The translations under genes and the position numbers were made by a program. From NCBI RefSeq assembly GCF_020982545.1, contig NZ_JAJKLK010000033.1, forward strand, positions 1 to 64,000: DNA of 64,000 nucleotides, written 5' to 3'. This DNA is from Streptomyces sp. MNU76. Its GTDB lineage: Bacteria; Actinomycetota; Actinomycetes; Streptomycetales; Streptomycetaceae. Shown piece by piece: positions 34,601 to 43,334 of the stretch (its first letter is position 1; every line of letters starts with the position of its first letter). Under the pieces are notes generated by a model. The model had not been told where the DNA came from, made no database searches, and worked only from the letters and a program-made list of their open reading frames with translations.

Positions 34601-37600
34601 GCGGGCTGGGCGTGGCGGGTGTCGGTGAGCCGGGCGACCTGTGCGGCGCGTTCGGCGGCGTCGAAGGCGGCGGGCGGGAAGAGGGCGGCGGCCGGGGCGT
34701 GGTAAAGGTGGCGGCCGAGTTCGGGGAAGGCGGTGAACAGTTCGGCGAACATGCCGGGGCGCTGGCTGCCCTGGCCGGGGAAGAGGAACGCCACCTTGCC
34801 ACCGTCGTTGCTTTCGCCGTTGCCGTTGCCGTCGGGCGCCCCGGCGGCGGCGCCTGTGGCGGGGAACACTCCGCTTCTCCCGGGCGTGCCGTCGAGGAGG
34901 TCCCGTATCAGGTGCGGGAGTTCGGTGACGGACTCGGCGACCACGGCGCCGAGGAGCGGGCCCGGGCCGGTCTCCGCGCACTGTGCGGCGGTACGCGCCA
35001 GGTCCCGCAGCCGCCAGTGGCCGCTCGCCGCGAGGCCGGCGAGTTCCTCGGCCGCTGCGCGGGTGCGGAAGACGAACAGCTCGGCGGGCCAGACGTCGTG
35101 GCTCTGGCGCGGCGGCGCTCCGGCGTCGGCGTGGGCCCGCAGCACCACGTGGAAGTTGGTGCCGCCGAATCCGAAGGCGCTCACCCCGGCGACGCGGCGG
35201 GCGGCGGGCTCGGCCCAGGGCCGGGCCTCGCTGTGGAAGACGAATGGGCTGTCGGGGCCGGTCCAGACGGGGTTGGGCACGTCGACGTGCAGGGTGGGCG
35301 GGCGCACCCCGGTATGCAGGGCGAGCGCGGTCTTGATCAGTCCGGCGAGACCGGCGGCGCACTTCGTGTGTCCGATCTGGGACTTGACGGAGCCCACGAC
35401 GCAGTTGCCGGGCGCGGCCCCGGCCTCCTCGAACAGCCGGGTGAGCGTGCTGAGTTCGGTGCGGTCGCCGACGACGGTGCCGGTGCCGTGGGCCTCGATC
35501 AGGCCGACCTCGGCGGGCGAGACGCGGGCCTGCGCGTAGGCGCGTTCCAGGGCGGCGCGCTGGCCCTCGGGGCGGGGCGCGGTCAGGCCGAGGGAGCGGC
35601 CGTCGCTGGCGCTGCCGACGCCCTCGATGACGGCGTAGATCCGGTCGCCGTCCCGCTCGGCGTCGGTGCGGCGCTTGAGCACGAGACAGGCGACGCCCTC
35701 GCCGAGTGCGATGCCGTCGGCGGCCGCGTCGAACGTGCGGCAGCGGCCGGTGGGCGACAGCGCGTGCGCGGAGGAGAAGAGCAGGTAGTCGTTGATGCCG
35801 TTGTGCAGGTCGGCGCCGCCGCACAGGGCCACGTCGGCGGCACCGAAGGCCAGTTCCTTGCAGGCGGCGTCGACGGCGGCCAGGGAGGAGGCGCAGGCGG
35901 CGTCGACGGTGTAGTTGGCGCCGCCGAGGTCGAGCCGGTTGGCGATCCGGCCGGCGATGACGTTGGCGAGCATGCCGGGGAAGGAGTCCTCGGTGAGCTT
36001 CGGGAACTGCTCCTCCAGGTCCTCGGGAAGACGGCCGATGTACGAGGGCAGGACGCTGCGCAGCGTCGCGGCGCCGGAGATGTCGCTGCCCGCCTCGGCA
36101 CCGAAGACGACGCAGGTCCGCTCGCGCGGGAAGGCCCGGCGGTCGAGCCCGGCGTCGGCGAGCGCCCGCCTGGCCGCCTCCAGGGCGAGGAGCTGGACGG
36201 GTTCGATGGCGGCCAGGGAGGCGGGTGGGATTCCGTAGGCCAGCGGGTCGAAGGGGATCGGAGGCAGGAAACCGCCCCACTTGGACGCGGACACGTCGTC
36301 CGCCTCGGCGTCCGCGCCGAAGTGCAGCGCGGGATCCCAGCGGGTGTCCGGGACCTCGGTGATCGCGTCGGCGCCGGCGAGCACCTGGGCCCAGTAGGCG
36401 GGCAGGTCGGGGGCGCCGGGGAACATGCCGGCCATGCCGACGACGGCGATGTCGAGCGGTTCGGGAGCGGGGGCCGGGTTCCGTGCGGGTACCGTACCGC
36501 CCGCGTCGCGTACGTCTGCGGAGAGTTCGGCGGTGCGGCGCCCGTAGAAGTCGGCGGCCCCGTCGGTGACCGCGTGGTGCAGGGCGTCGACGGTGGTGAC
36601 GGCGGAGCGGAGCACGGCGACCTCGCCGGCCATGAACATGCCCGCTTCGCGCTGGCGCTCCTCGTCGACGTCGAGCAGCTCGTGGCCGACCCGCTCGACG
36701 CCCTTGCTGGCGATGCGCAGGCGGCCGACGTTGAGCCGCTCCAGCTCCTGCCAGACCTGCCGCTCGGGTATCCCCTGAGTCCGCAGTTCGTCCTTGACCT
36801 CCTGGTACGTGTCGCTGAACGCGCTGGGCAGGCAGCGGGTGGCGTGGCCGGGCGCGGTGTGCAGGAGCGTGGTCGACGTGGCGTCCAAGGCCGCGCGCTG
36901 GAACAGCGGCCGGATGGCGCCGCACTCGACGGCCTCCTCGGTGAAGAGGTAGCCGGTGCCCATCAGAACGCCGACGACGGCACCGCGGGTGGTGAGCGGG
37001 GCGGCGAGCGCGGCGACCATGGCGGCGGAGCGCTCGTCGTGGATGCCGCCCGCGAACAGCACCTGTACGTCCTGTGGGTCGGCGGCGTCACCGCCATCGG
37101 CGTGACCGTCGTCGGCCGCCGCGTCGAGGAAGTCCTCCAGGACGGCCAGTTGCGCCTCCCAGAGCGGGAAGCTGTTGCGCGGCCCGATGTGCCCGCCGCA
37201 CTCGGCGCCCTCGAAGACGAAGCGCCGGACGCCGGCCGCCAGGAACTGGCCGAGCAGCCCGGGCGACGGCACGTGCAGAAAGGTACGGATGCCCTCGGCC
37301 TCCAGAGCGGCCGCCTGGGAGGGACGGCCGCCCGCGATGACGGCGTGGCTGGGGCGCAGCTCACGGACGGCCTCCAGTTGGGCGGTACGTATCTCTTCCG
37401 GAACGAAGCCGAGGATGCCGACGCCCCAGGAGCGGTCGCCGAGCGCGGACCTGGTCTGCTCGAGCAGGGTGCGGGTCTGCTCGGGCCCGGCCAGGGCGAG
37501 CGCGACGAACGGCAGTCCGCCGCCGTCCGCGACGGCCGCCGCGAACCGTGCCTGGTCGCTGACCCGGGTCATCGGGCCCTGGACGACCGGCAGCGCGGTG

Positions 37601-38502
37601 CCGAGCGCCTGGCACATCGGCGAGCCGCCGCGCAGCACGGCGCCGTCGTCGGCCACGGCGGCGTCGATGCCCTCCGTGACGGCGGCGAGGGCGCGGTCCA
37701 CGGTGCCGTACCGCTCGGCGAACCGGGCGGCGAGAAAGGCATCCTGGCCCAGCGGCAGGGGCCGGTCGCGCAGGACGGCCGGGAGGCCGGGGCGGCTTCG
37801 GTCGAGCACCCGGCAGCCGTCGACGACGACGGTCTCGGTGCCGTCGGCGGCGCGCAGCAGACCGGCGGCCGCGGGGGCCGTACCGGCCTCGTCGAGCAGT
37901 GCGAGCTGGATGTCCAGTACGACTCCGCGGGCGCCTGCGAGCACGGCGGCGGCCGCGGTGTGCGGCCCGATGCCGCCGCAGGCCCACACCGGCAGGTCGG
38001 CCGGTACGGCGCCGAGGACGCGCTGGAGCAGCATGAAGGTGGAGTGTTCGCCGCAGGGGCCGCCGGACTCCTCGCCGCGCACGATGAGCCCGGTGACACC
38101 GTCGGCCACGGCCCGGACGGCCTCGTCGGTGCCGCGGACCTCGGCGAGCACGGCGGGGTCCGCGGCGGCGGCGCGGGCGGTGGCCCGGACCTCGGCGACG
38201 GTCCAGGGCGCGTCGGGGGCGAGGAGCACGGTGCACGGTCCGGCGGCGGCCGGGTCCGCGGTCCGCCGCGTTCCGGCGGGCGCCGGGGCCCACAGCTCTT
38301 CGGGGCGCAGCGCACAGTCGGCGGGGACCCGCACGCCGTGGCGGCCGGGAGCCCACTGCCGCAAGAGGGTCAGGGCCTCGCGGGCGGCGCGGGCGCCCGG
38401 GCCGAGGTCGAGGACACCGGACCCACCGGCCCGGCAGACGGCGGCGACGAGGCGGGGGTCCGGTGCACCCAACGGGCTGACGCCGATAACGGTATGCGTC
38501 AT
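31611..38502 (-). CDS. PUFA-like synthase: PfaD-type reductase-KS-AT-ACP-KR, one frameshift
   Basis: About 2,297 codons. Residues 1-600 are a PfaD/nitronate-monooxygenase-like FMN reductase (LPVVQGPMTRVSDQARFAAA; FEGAECGGHIGPRNSFPLWE). KS at about 680-1110 (YTVDAACASSLAAVDAACKE; EAHGTGT; SQIGHTKCAAG). AT at about 1240-1540 (FLFPGQGSQRPGM; AGHSYGELVALCAAGSL). ACP near 1735 (DLEADLSVDSIKRTEIAGEL). KR after about 1,950 (VVLAGGARGITARF; MFGSVAAVYGNRGQADYAAA). A one-base shift near 33,140-33,150, between ACP and KR, splits the frame; an error or mutation there would detach the KR. ATG 38502 follows AGAGGAG. It builds a reduced polyketide or fatty-acid-like chain with the KS-AT-DH partner downstream; the product is unknown. 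Confidence 0.88.
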
Positions 38503-38927
38503 GGGGGGAGGCTCCTCTGTGCGATCGGGGGGGTGTGCGATCGGGACGAGCGGATTCGGCGCACGCCGCGCGCTCTGGAGCTGATGACCCGTCAGATACT
38601 AACGGGTAGTCAGTTATCTGGCTGCACCCCCGACACCGATCTCAGTGAAGAGGAACCGCAACGAGCCGGACCCGGTCGCCGCGGAGCTCGGCCATGTCGT
38701 CGATGTCGGAAATCGACATGATCGCCGGCCGTGACCGCACGCCTGTCCGCGCGGCCTCCCGTAGCTGACCTCGCCTCCTGCGTCGCCTCCCCGCGGCGCG
38801 GTGTTGATCAAGGGCTACGGGGCGTTCGCCCTCCCATCTACCCGCCCCACCGCAGGCGATGAAGCCGCCCTGGGTCGCTGACGCGTAAATAGGTGCAGGT
38901 CAGGGCGGTGGTGGGCAGGTCTGGGTG
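38503..38927. other. Promoter-side region of the lipid cluster up to the IS110 element
   Basis: No convincing gene. The first 120 bp hold the ribosome site and operator-like palindrome of the synthase gene. 38,640-38,780 can be read on the minus strand as a short frame containing MSISDIDDMAELRGDRVRLV, which I do not recognise and which may be a gene remnant interrupted by the IS. Confidence 0.4.
38598..38614 (-). promoter_or_regulatory. Operator-like palindrome in the synthase promoter
   Basis: ACTAACGGGTAGTCAGT reads on the minus strand as ACTnACnnnnnGTnAGT, a 17-bp imperfect palindrome of the size TetR-family proteins bind. It is about 100 bp upstream of ATG 38502 in an AT-richer patch (GATAACTGACT and TTAGTATC) that could contain -35/-10 elements. 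Confidence 0.45.
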
Positions 38928-38952
38928 CCCGGTGGCCGTGCTGGCCACCGGG
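38928..38952 (-). terminator. Hairpin downstream of IS110 transposase
   Basis: CCCGGTGGCC (38928-38937) pairs perfectly with 38943-38952 around a 5-nt loop, 18 bp past the transposase stop. Confidence 0.6.
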
Positions 38953-38969
38953 TGTCCGGGTTTCTTGTG

Positions 38970-40214
38970 TCAGGCTGCGTGCTCCCTCGGGTTGAGGGTG
39001 ACGGTGTAGCCGAGTTGATTGAGCTGGTTGATCGCGCGGCGGGTGGCGCGTTCGGGGTCGCGCTGGGTGAAGTAGGTGCCGCCGAGTTCGTGGTAGGGGA
39101 GGTGGTTGGTGAGCATGTGCCAGATCGCGGTGATGATCGAGTGTTCGACGGCGACCAGGGCCCTCAGGGGGCCGCGGCGGGCGGTCAGCCGCTTGTAGCG
39201 GGCCTGGAGATAGGTGTCCTTGGTTCTGACCGCGCCGAAGGCGGCCAGGCCGAGGGCGCCCTTGAGGTAGGGGTTGCCGGGCCGGACCTTGGTGTTCTTG
39301 GTGCGGCCGGCGGACTCGTGGTGGCCGGGGCAGACGCCGGCCCAGGAGGCGAGGTGTTTGGCGGTGGCGAACCGGGTCATGTCGCCGCCGGTCTCCGCGA
39401 TGATCACTTCGGCGACGGCCCGGTTGATCCCGGGGATGGTGTCCAGGAGGTCGAGCGCAGGACGAAAGGGGGCCATCGCCTCCTCGATCCGTGCGTCCAG
39501 CTGCCCGATCGCGTCGGTGAGCTGGTCGTAGTGGTCAAGGTGCAGCCGGGTCAGGAACGCGTGGTGGGCGCGGAAGCGTCCGGTCAGGGCTTCGGTGAGT
39601 TCGGGGATCTTGTTGCGGAGCTTGCGTTTGGCCAGCTCAGCGAGGGCCTGCGGGTCGCGTTCCCCGGCGATGAGGGCTTCGAGCATGGCCCGGCCGGAGA
39701 CGCCCATGATGTCGGCGGCGACCGCGGCAAGCTTGATCCCGGTGTCCTCCAGCAGCTTTTCCAGCCGCTGCACGATCTGGCCGCGCTCGCGGGTCATCTG
39801 GGTCCGGGCCCGGGTCAGGTCCCGCAACTCGCGCACCGGCTGCGGCGGGACGAACGAGGCACGGACCAGGCCGTGGGCGCCGAGCTGGGCCAGCCAGGCC
39901 GCGTCCGAGACGTCGGTCTTGCGGCCGGGCAGGTTCTTGACCTGCCGCGCGTTGACCAGGATCACGTTCAACTCGTCGGCCAGCAGGTAGTAGAAGGGCT
40001 TCCAGTAGTCCGAGGTCGCCTCGATCACCACCAGGGTGACCTGGGCGGCGAGCAGGTGATCGCGCAGGGCGAGCACGGCGTTCGTCGTCGCGCCCCAGGT
40101 CGTGGTCTGGTTCGTGAACGACCCACGCCGTTTCGTACTCGGGGTGCGGATGCACGCCTTGGCGTCCTTCTTGCTGACGTCCACACCGGCGCAGCGTTCG
40201 TGCAGTACGTCCAT
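38970..40214 (-). CDS. IS110-family transposase (intact)
   Basis: A 414-aa DEDD recombinase. The N-terminal RuvC-like domain has Asp in CAGVDVSKKDAKACI, Glu in LVVIEATSDYWKPFYYLLA and Asp in GRKTDVSDAAWLAQLGAHG. The C-terminal IS116-type domain has LLDTIPGINRAVAEVIIAET and HLASWAGVCPGHHESAGRTK with the catalytic Ser-type region. No frameshift, normal length, so probably active. It inserted upstream of the lipid cluster in the same orientation. Relatives use a structured RNA from the adjacent non-coding end to choose target and donor sites. Confidence 0.95.
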   Translation of the reverse strand: MDVLHERCAGVDVSKKDAKACIRTPSTKRRGSFTNQTTTWGATTNAVLALRDHLLAAQVTLVVIEATSDYWKPFYYLLADELNVILVNARQVKNLPGRKTDVSDAAWLAQLGAHGLVRASFVPPQPVRELRDLTRARTQMTRERGQIVQRLEKLLEDTGIKLAAVAADIMGVSGRAMLEALIAGERDPQALAELAKRKLRNKIPELTEALTGRFRAHHAFLTRLHLDHYDQLTDAIGQLDARIEEAMAPFRPALDLLDTIPGINRAVAEVIIAETGGDMTRFATAKHLASWAGVCPGHHESAGRTKNTKVRPGNPYLKGALGLAAFGAVRTKDTYLQARYKRLTARRGPLRALVAVEHSIITAIWHMLTNHLPYHELGGTYFTQRDPERATRRAINQLNQLGYTVTLNPREHAA

Positions 40215-40530
40215 GTCCAGAGCCCCTCCCTCAACGGCCGAGCGGTACGCCGTTCCGGGAGGGCCAGGGTGAATCAGGAATTCTGACGCACGTGCTCACA
40301 GCAACACTCCACGGTTCCCGCGGACGGCCCTCGGCACCATGCTGACCTGCGAGCTCACCGGCATCACAGAGACCTCGGTTTCGGCCGGAACGAACCCCAC
40401 CAGCCTCCCGGACCGGCATCAGCCCACGTCAGGGCACACAAGGAGCACCTCGGCGCGCGCCACGGCATTTACCACGCCCCCGGCGCGCACCGAAGGCGCG
40501 CTGCGCTGCTGACCTGGGATGATGGGACTT
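40215..40530 (-). ncRNA. Candidate bridge-RNA region of the IS110 element
   Basis: The 300 bp upstream of the transposase start carry no gene and contain several self-complementary GC-rich segments. In IS110-group elements this non-coding end encodes the bridge RNA. The assignment rests on position and family knowledge; I could not fold it or confirm target/donor loops. Confidence 0.35.
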
Positions 40531-40636
40531 CTTCAAGGTTCCGTGTCACAGATCGAGAGAACACCCGCGAGAGACCACGGCCCCCTGCCGGGGCCGTGTC
40601 CGATTCGCTCCTGCCCGCCGCCGTCCTGGTCGCGTT

Positions 40637-40678
40637 CGCGGCAGGCACGGATGACCGTGGGGGCCCGTGCCTGCCGCG
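40637..40678 (-). terminator. Terminator of the polyesterase operon
   Basis: A perfect 14-bp stem (CGCGGCAGGCACGG at 40637-40650 and its complement at 40665-40678) with a 14-nt loop, 27 bp beyond the polyesterase stop codon. Confidence 0.7.
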
Positions 40679-40704
40679 CTTGCGCTGGGTTGCATCCGCT
40701 GGGG

Positions 40705-41568
40705 TTACAGCGGGCAGGTGATCTGGAAGACGACCGTCTTGGGGTCGTTGGGGGTGGGGCAGAGGAACTGGTCGTAGCGGGTGTCGTTGTCGACGAAGCG
40801 CTTCAGCCAGGAAACGCTGTACTGGGCGATCGTGGTGTTCGGGTCGGTGAAGGTGAAGTGGTCGGTGTCCTTGAGCACGATGAGTGACTTGTCGGGGACG
40901 TTGGTCAGCCCGTTGTAGAAGGGCAGGGCGAAGTCGTCGACGGAGGCGACGGTGTCACCGTCGGCGCCGAAGATCATGGTGGGGACCGTGATCCGGCTGG
41001 AGACGTTGCTGAGGTCCCAGGGTGCCAGCGGGATGGCAGCCTTGAGCGACGGGGTGCTCGCCGCGCTCTGCAGCGAGCCGCCGCCGCCCATCGACCAGCC
41101 CATCACGGCCAGCCGGCCGGGGTCGATCCGGTTCTTCACCGTGCTCTGGGCCGTCAGATAGGTGAGTGCGGCGAGTTGCTGCCTACTGCGGTCGGTGGGG
41201 AAGTCCCACAGCGCATTGGTGTTCAGGGTCATCACCACGAAGCCCTGGGAAGCCAGCCGGGGTCCGTACCAGGCGATGTCCGACTGCGAGGCGAGGAAGC
41301 CGGGCATGATGACGATGGCACCGAAGGTGCCCTCGCTGGTGTCGGTGGGGTAGTAGACGGTGCCGCTGTTGAAGCCTTGGCCGCTGCCTGCCGGCACGGT
41401 GACCGAGCCGATGTCGAAGGGACCGGTTTCGGCGGTGATGCTCTCCAGGGTCGGGACCGGGCCGCGCTCGTAGGGGTTCTGGGAATCAGCCTGGGCCGGG
41501 GTGGCGAGGGCGGTCGCCATGACGACCGCGACGATCGCCGTGAGCGCTCGGAACGGGAGCAGTTTCAC
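40705..41568 (-). CDS. Secreted cutinase/PET-hydrolase-like polyesterase
   Basis: A 287-aa exported serine hydrolase closely related to actinobacterial cutinases active on cutin and polyesters. Signal peptide 1-27 (LTAIVAVVMATALATPAQA), then NPYERGPVPTLESITAETGP as in TfCut2-type enzymes. Triad: Ser159 in GWSMGGGGSL, Asp205 in GADGDTVA, His237 in DTDHFTF. C-terminal Cys270 and Cys285 probably form the family disulfide. Trp158 before the Ser is the residue found in IsPETase, where thermophilic cutinases have His; Phe91 replaces the usual Tyr of the oxyanion loop. The second IsPETase disulfide is absent. GTG 41568 follows GAGAGGA. It lies 22 bp downstream of a secreted-protein gene, probably one operon. 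Confidence 0.92.
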   Translation of the reverse strand: MKLLPFRALTAIVAVVMATALATPAQADSQNPYERGPVPTLESITAETGPFDIGSVTVPAGSGQGFNSGTVYYPTDTSEGTFGAIVIMPGFLASQSDIAWYGPRLASQGFVVMTLNTNALWDFPTDRSRQQLAALTYLTAQSTVKNRIDPGRLAVMGWSMGGGGSLQSAASTPSLKAAIPLAPWDLSNVSSRITVPTMIFGADGDTVASVDDFALPFYNGLTNVPDKSLIVLKDTDHFTFTDPNTTIAQYSVSWLKRFVDNDTRYDQFLCPTPNDPKTVVFQITCPL

Positions 41569-41590
41569 GGGGGTCCTCTCGGACAGGCTG

Positions 41591-42253
41591 TCAGTTGGTG
41601 TAGACGGCGGGAGAGTCGCTGACGCTGCTGTCGACCACGGGGGCGTAGGCGGCGGTGAAGTAGCCGTTGGCCGTGCACAGTGCCGAGCCGGAGACCTTGG
41701 TGAACTTCTGGTTGCTGAAGGTCAGACTGTTGTCGCTGTTGGAGCTCACCGCGGAGAGGCCGGGCGCCTGGTAGACACAGGTGATGGAGCCCAGCAGAGT
41801 GGAGAGCGCCACCGTGGTCTGGATCGCCCTGCCCGGGGCCGCGGTCACCGTGACGGTGCCGTCGGAGGAGGCGGCTGTGTTGTAGGGCAGGTCATCGACG
41901 GTGATGCTCTGCACCCCGAAGACGCCGAAGACGTTGCTCGTGCAGCCGTTGAAGGTCTGTGAGGTCGCGGACTCGGTGGCGGTGCCCGGGGCGGCGGGGT
42001 TCGCCGTCACCGTGGCGGAGAGCGTCGATTCGGTGCAGGTGATGCCGGAGGTGCCGTTGCTGCTGGTGGCGAGGGTGGCGTTGGTGCCGCTCGCCAACGA
42101 TGCGGTGAGTACGTCGCCGACGGAGACGGCGTTGCCGTCGGCACTGCCGTAGGTGAGCACGGCGGTGTCCGCCGGGGCGGCGGTGGCCGGGAGGATGGCC
42201 AGGGCCGTCGAGACGGCTGTGGCGACCAGGGTGGAGACGGCGTATCTGCGCAT
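41591..42253 (-). CDS. Secreted protein of unknown function
   Basis: A 220-aa exported protein. Signal peptide about 1-27 (TLVATAVSTALAILPATAAP). The mature part is Ser/Thr/Ala-rich and beta-strand-like, with four Cys (GITCTES, FNGCTSN, SITCVYQ, SALCTAN) that could form two disulfides. Such proteins are common in Streptomyces without an assigned role. ATG 42253 was chosen because AAGAGGAA precedes it and the signal sequence then starts correctly (MRRYAVS). It is the first gene of an operon with the polyesterase, so it may help that enzyme or bind the same surface; this is inference from position. Confidence 0.8.
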   Translation of the reverse strand: MRRYAVSTLVATAVSTALAILPATAAPADTAVLTYGSADGNAVSVGDVLTASLASGTNATLATSSNGTSGITCTESTLSATVTANPAAPGTATESATSQTFNGCTSNVFGVFGVQSITVDDLPYNTAASSDGTVTVTAAPGRAIQTTVALSTLLGSITCVYQAPGLSAVSSNSDNSLTFSNQKFTKVSGSALCTANGYFTAAYAPVVDSSVSDSPAVYTN

Positions 42254-42566
42254 GCGGGTTCCTCTTCCACTTGCATGGGTGACGAGCAGGGTCGGGCCGC
42301 TGCCCCGGGGGGAGTGGGGCAGCGGCTCGCGCATTGCCGTTCCCGGGTGAGATGGAACGGCCGGACCGGCCCGGTCTCTGACTTGGCGTCAGAGACTCGG
42401 TGCACTTGTTGCGGCCTTGCAGGGTGCGTGACACTGACGGCCCCGGCTGCTCTACGACCGCGGGCCGCACGAGAAGAAAACCTGTGAGAGTTGTAAACCT
42501 GACGGGTATTCAAGTCAAGGCGCGCGTACAAGAAGGCGCGCGCGCAAGTTCGAGGAAGGATGCGGA
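42254..42566. other. Divergent control region, secreted-protein operon / tetR
   Basis: These 313 bp separate the operon from the TetR gene. They contain the perfect operator-like palindrome at 42374-42396 and an AT-richer stretch at 42478-42515 (GTGAGAGTTGTAAACC) where the tetR promoter may lie. No gene was seen. Confidence 0.6.
42374..42396. promoter_or_regulatory. Perfect palindromic operator candidate
   Basis: GTCTCTGAC-N5-GTCAGAGAC, arms 42374-42382 and 42388-42396. Perfect 9-bp arms between a TetR gene and its divergent neighbour are the expected form of that regulator's operator. Confidence 0.65.
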
Positions 42567-43310
42567 ATGGCAGCAGGCTCGTCGGCACGGCCTCCGCTGG
42601 TGCTGCCCGGTACCCGCACGGGACGCGATCCGGAGCGTTCCCTGCGGCGTGGACCGAGCCGAACCCCGCCCGAGGTGGTCGCCGCCAACCAGCGCGACCG
42701 GCTCCTGGACGGCTTCGTCCGCACCGTCGCCCAGGTCGGCTACGCCCGCACCCGGGTCAGTGACATCTGCCAGGCGGCAGGCGTGACCAGGCCGGTCTTC
42801 TACGAGCTGTTCAAGGGCAAGGAGGACGCCTTCCTCGCTGCCCACCAGTACGGCACCTCCCTGGTCTTCAGCGCCATGGAGGAGGCCCACGCCCAGGCCT
42901 CCGACTGGCCGGGCCGGGTGCGCGCCGGGCTCGGCGCGCTGCTCGGCATCCTCGCCAGCGCGCCCGAATTCGCCGTCATGGCCATCGTGGAGATCGACGC
43001 GGTCGGCCCGGCCGGGCGGGAGGCACGCGAGGAGCTGCTGGCCCGCTTCCGGGACTTCTTCACCGACCTGCCCGAGGTCGAACTTCCCATCCCGGCCGAG
43101 GAGTTGGTCGACATGGTGATCGGCGGGGTGTACTCCGCGATCTACCGGCGGATCGCCGCCGACCGAACCGCCGAGCTGCCCGGCCTGCTGCCCGGCCTGG
43201 CCTTCTTCGTACTGGCCCCCTTCCTCGGCCCGGAACGCGCCGCCGCCGACCTCGCCGACCCGACGCCCTCCGCCAACCCCGTCCCAGCCTGCCTGGCCCC
43301 GGAGAGCTGA
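42567..43310 (+). CDS. TetR-family regulator divergent from the polyesterase operon
   Basis: A 247-aa TetR protein. An N-terminal Arg/Pro-rich tail of about 40 residues precedes the HTH (RDRLLDGFVRTVAQVGYART, RVSDICQAAGVTRPVFYELF, KGKEDAFLAAH). The C-terminal ligand domain is long and hydrophobic (PGLLPGLAFFVLAPFLGPER). ATG 42567 follows GAGGAAGGA. The gene is divergent from the secreted-protein/polyesterase operon with a perfect palindrome between them, so it is likely their repressor and autoregulated, perhaps sensing a cutin- or lipid-derived compound. Confidence 0.88.
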   Translation: MAAGSSARPPLVLPGTRTGRDPERSLRRGPSRTPPEVVAANQRDRLLDGFVRTVAQVGYARTRVSDICQAAGVTRPVFYELFKGKEDAFLAAHQYGTSLVFSAMEEAHAQASDWPGRVRAGLGALLGILASAPEFAVMAIVEIDAVGPAGREAREELLARFRDFFTDLPEVELPIPAEELVDMVIGGVYSAIYRRIAADRTAELPGLLPGLAFFVLAPFLGPERAAADLADPTPSANPVPACLAPES

Positions 43311-43334
43311 TTCCGAATACAGCGGAAGATCGCC

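Larger units (their letters stand above)
38880..40515 (-). mobile_element. IS110-family element (ends approximate)
   Basis: The element consists of one intact transposase and about 300 bp of non-coding DNA on its 5' side, as in IS110-group elements. These have no long inverted repeats, so the ends cannot be fixed from one copy. GCTGAC occurs at both proposed edges (38,876-38,882 region and near 40,510), which is only suggestive. Confidence 0.4.

Noticed and set aside
33085..38721. A 1,878-codon open frame on the plus strand opposite the lipid synthase
   Set aside because: It is a low-complexity Gly/Arg/Val antisense shadow caused by high GC at third positions; the minus strand encodes unmistakable KS, AT, ACP and reductase motifs.
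38660..38760. Short minus-strand peptide starting MSISDIDDMAELRGD as a possible RiPP precursor
   Set aside because: About 25 codons, no ribosome site evident and no modification enzymes nearby.
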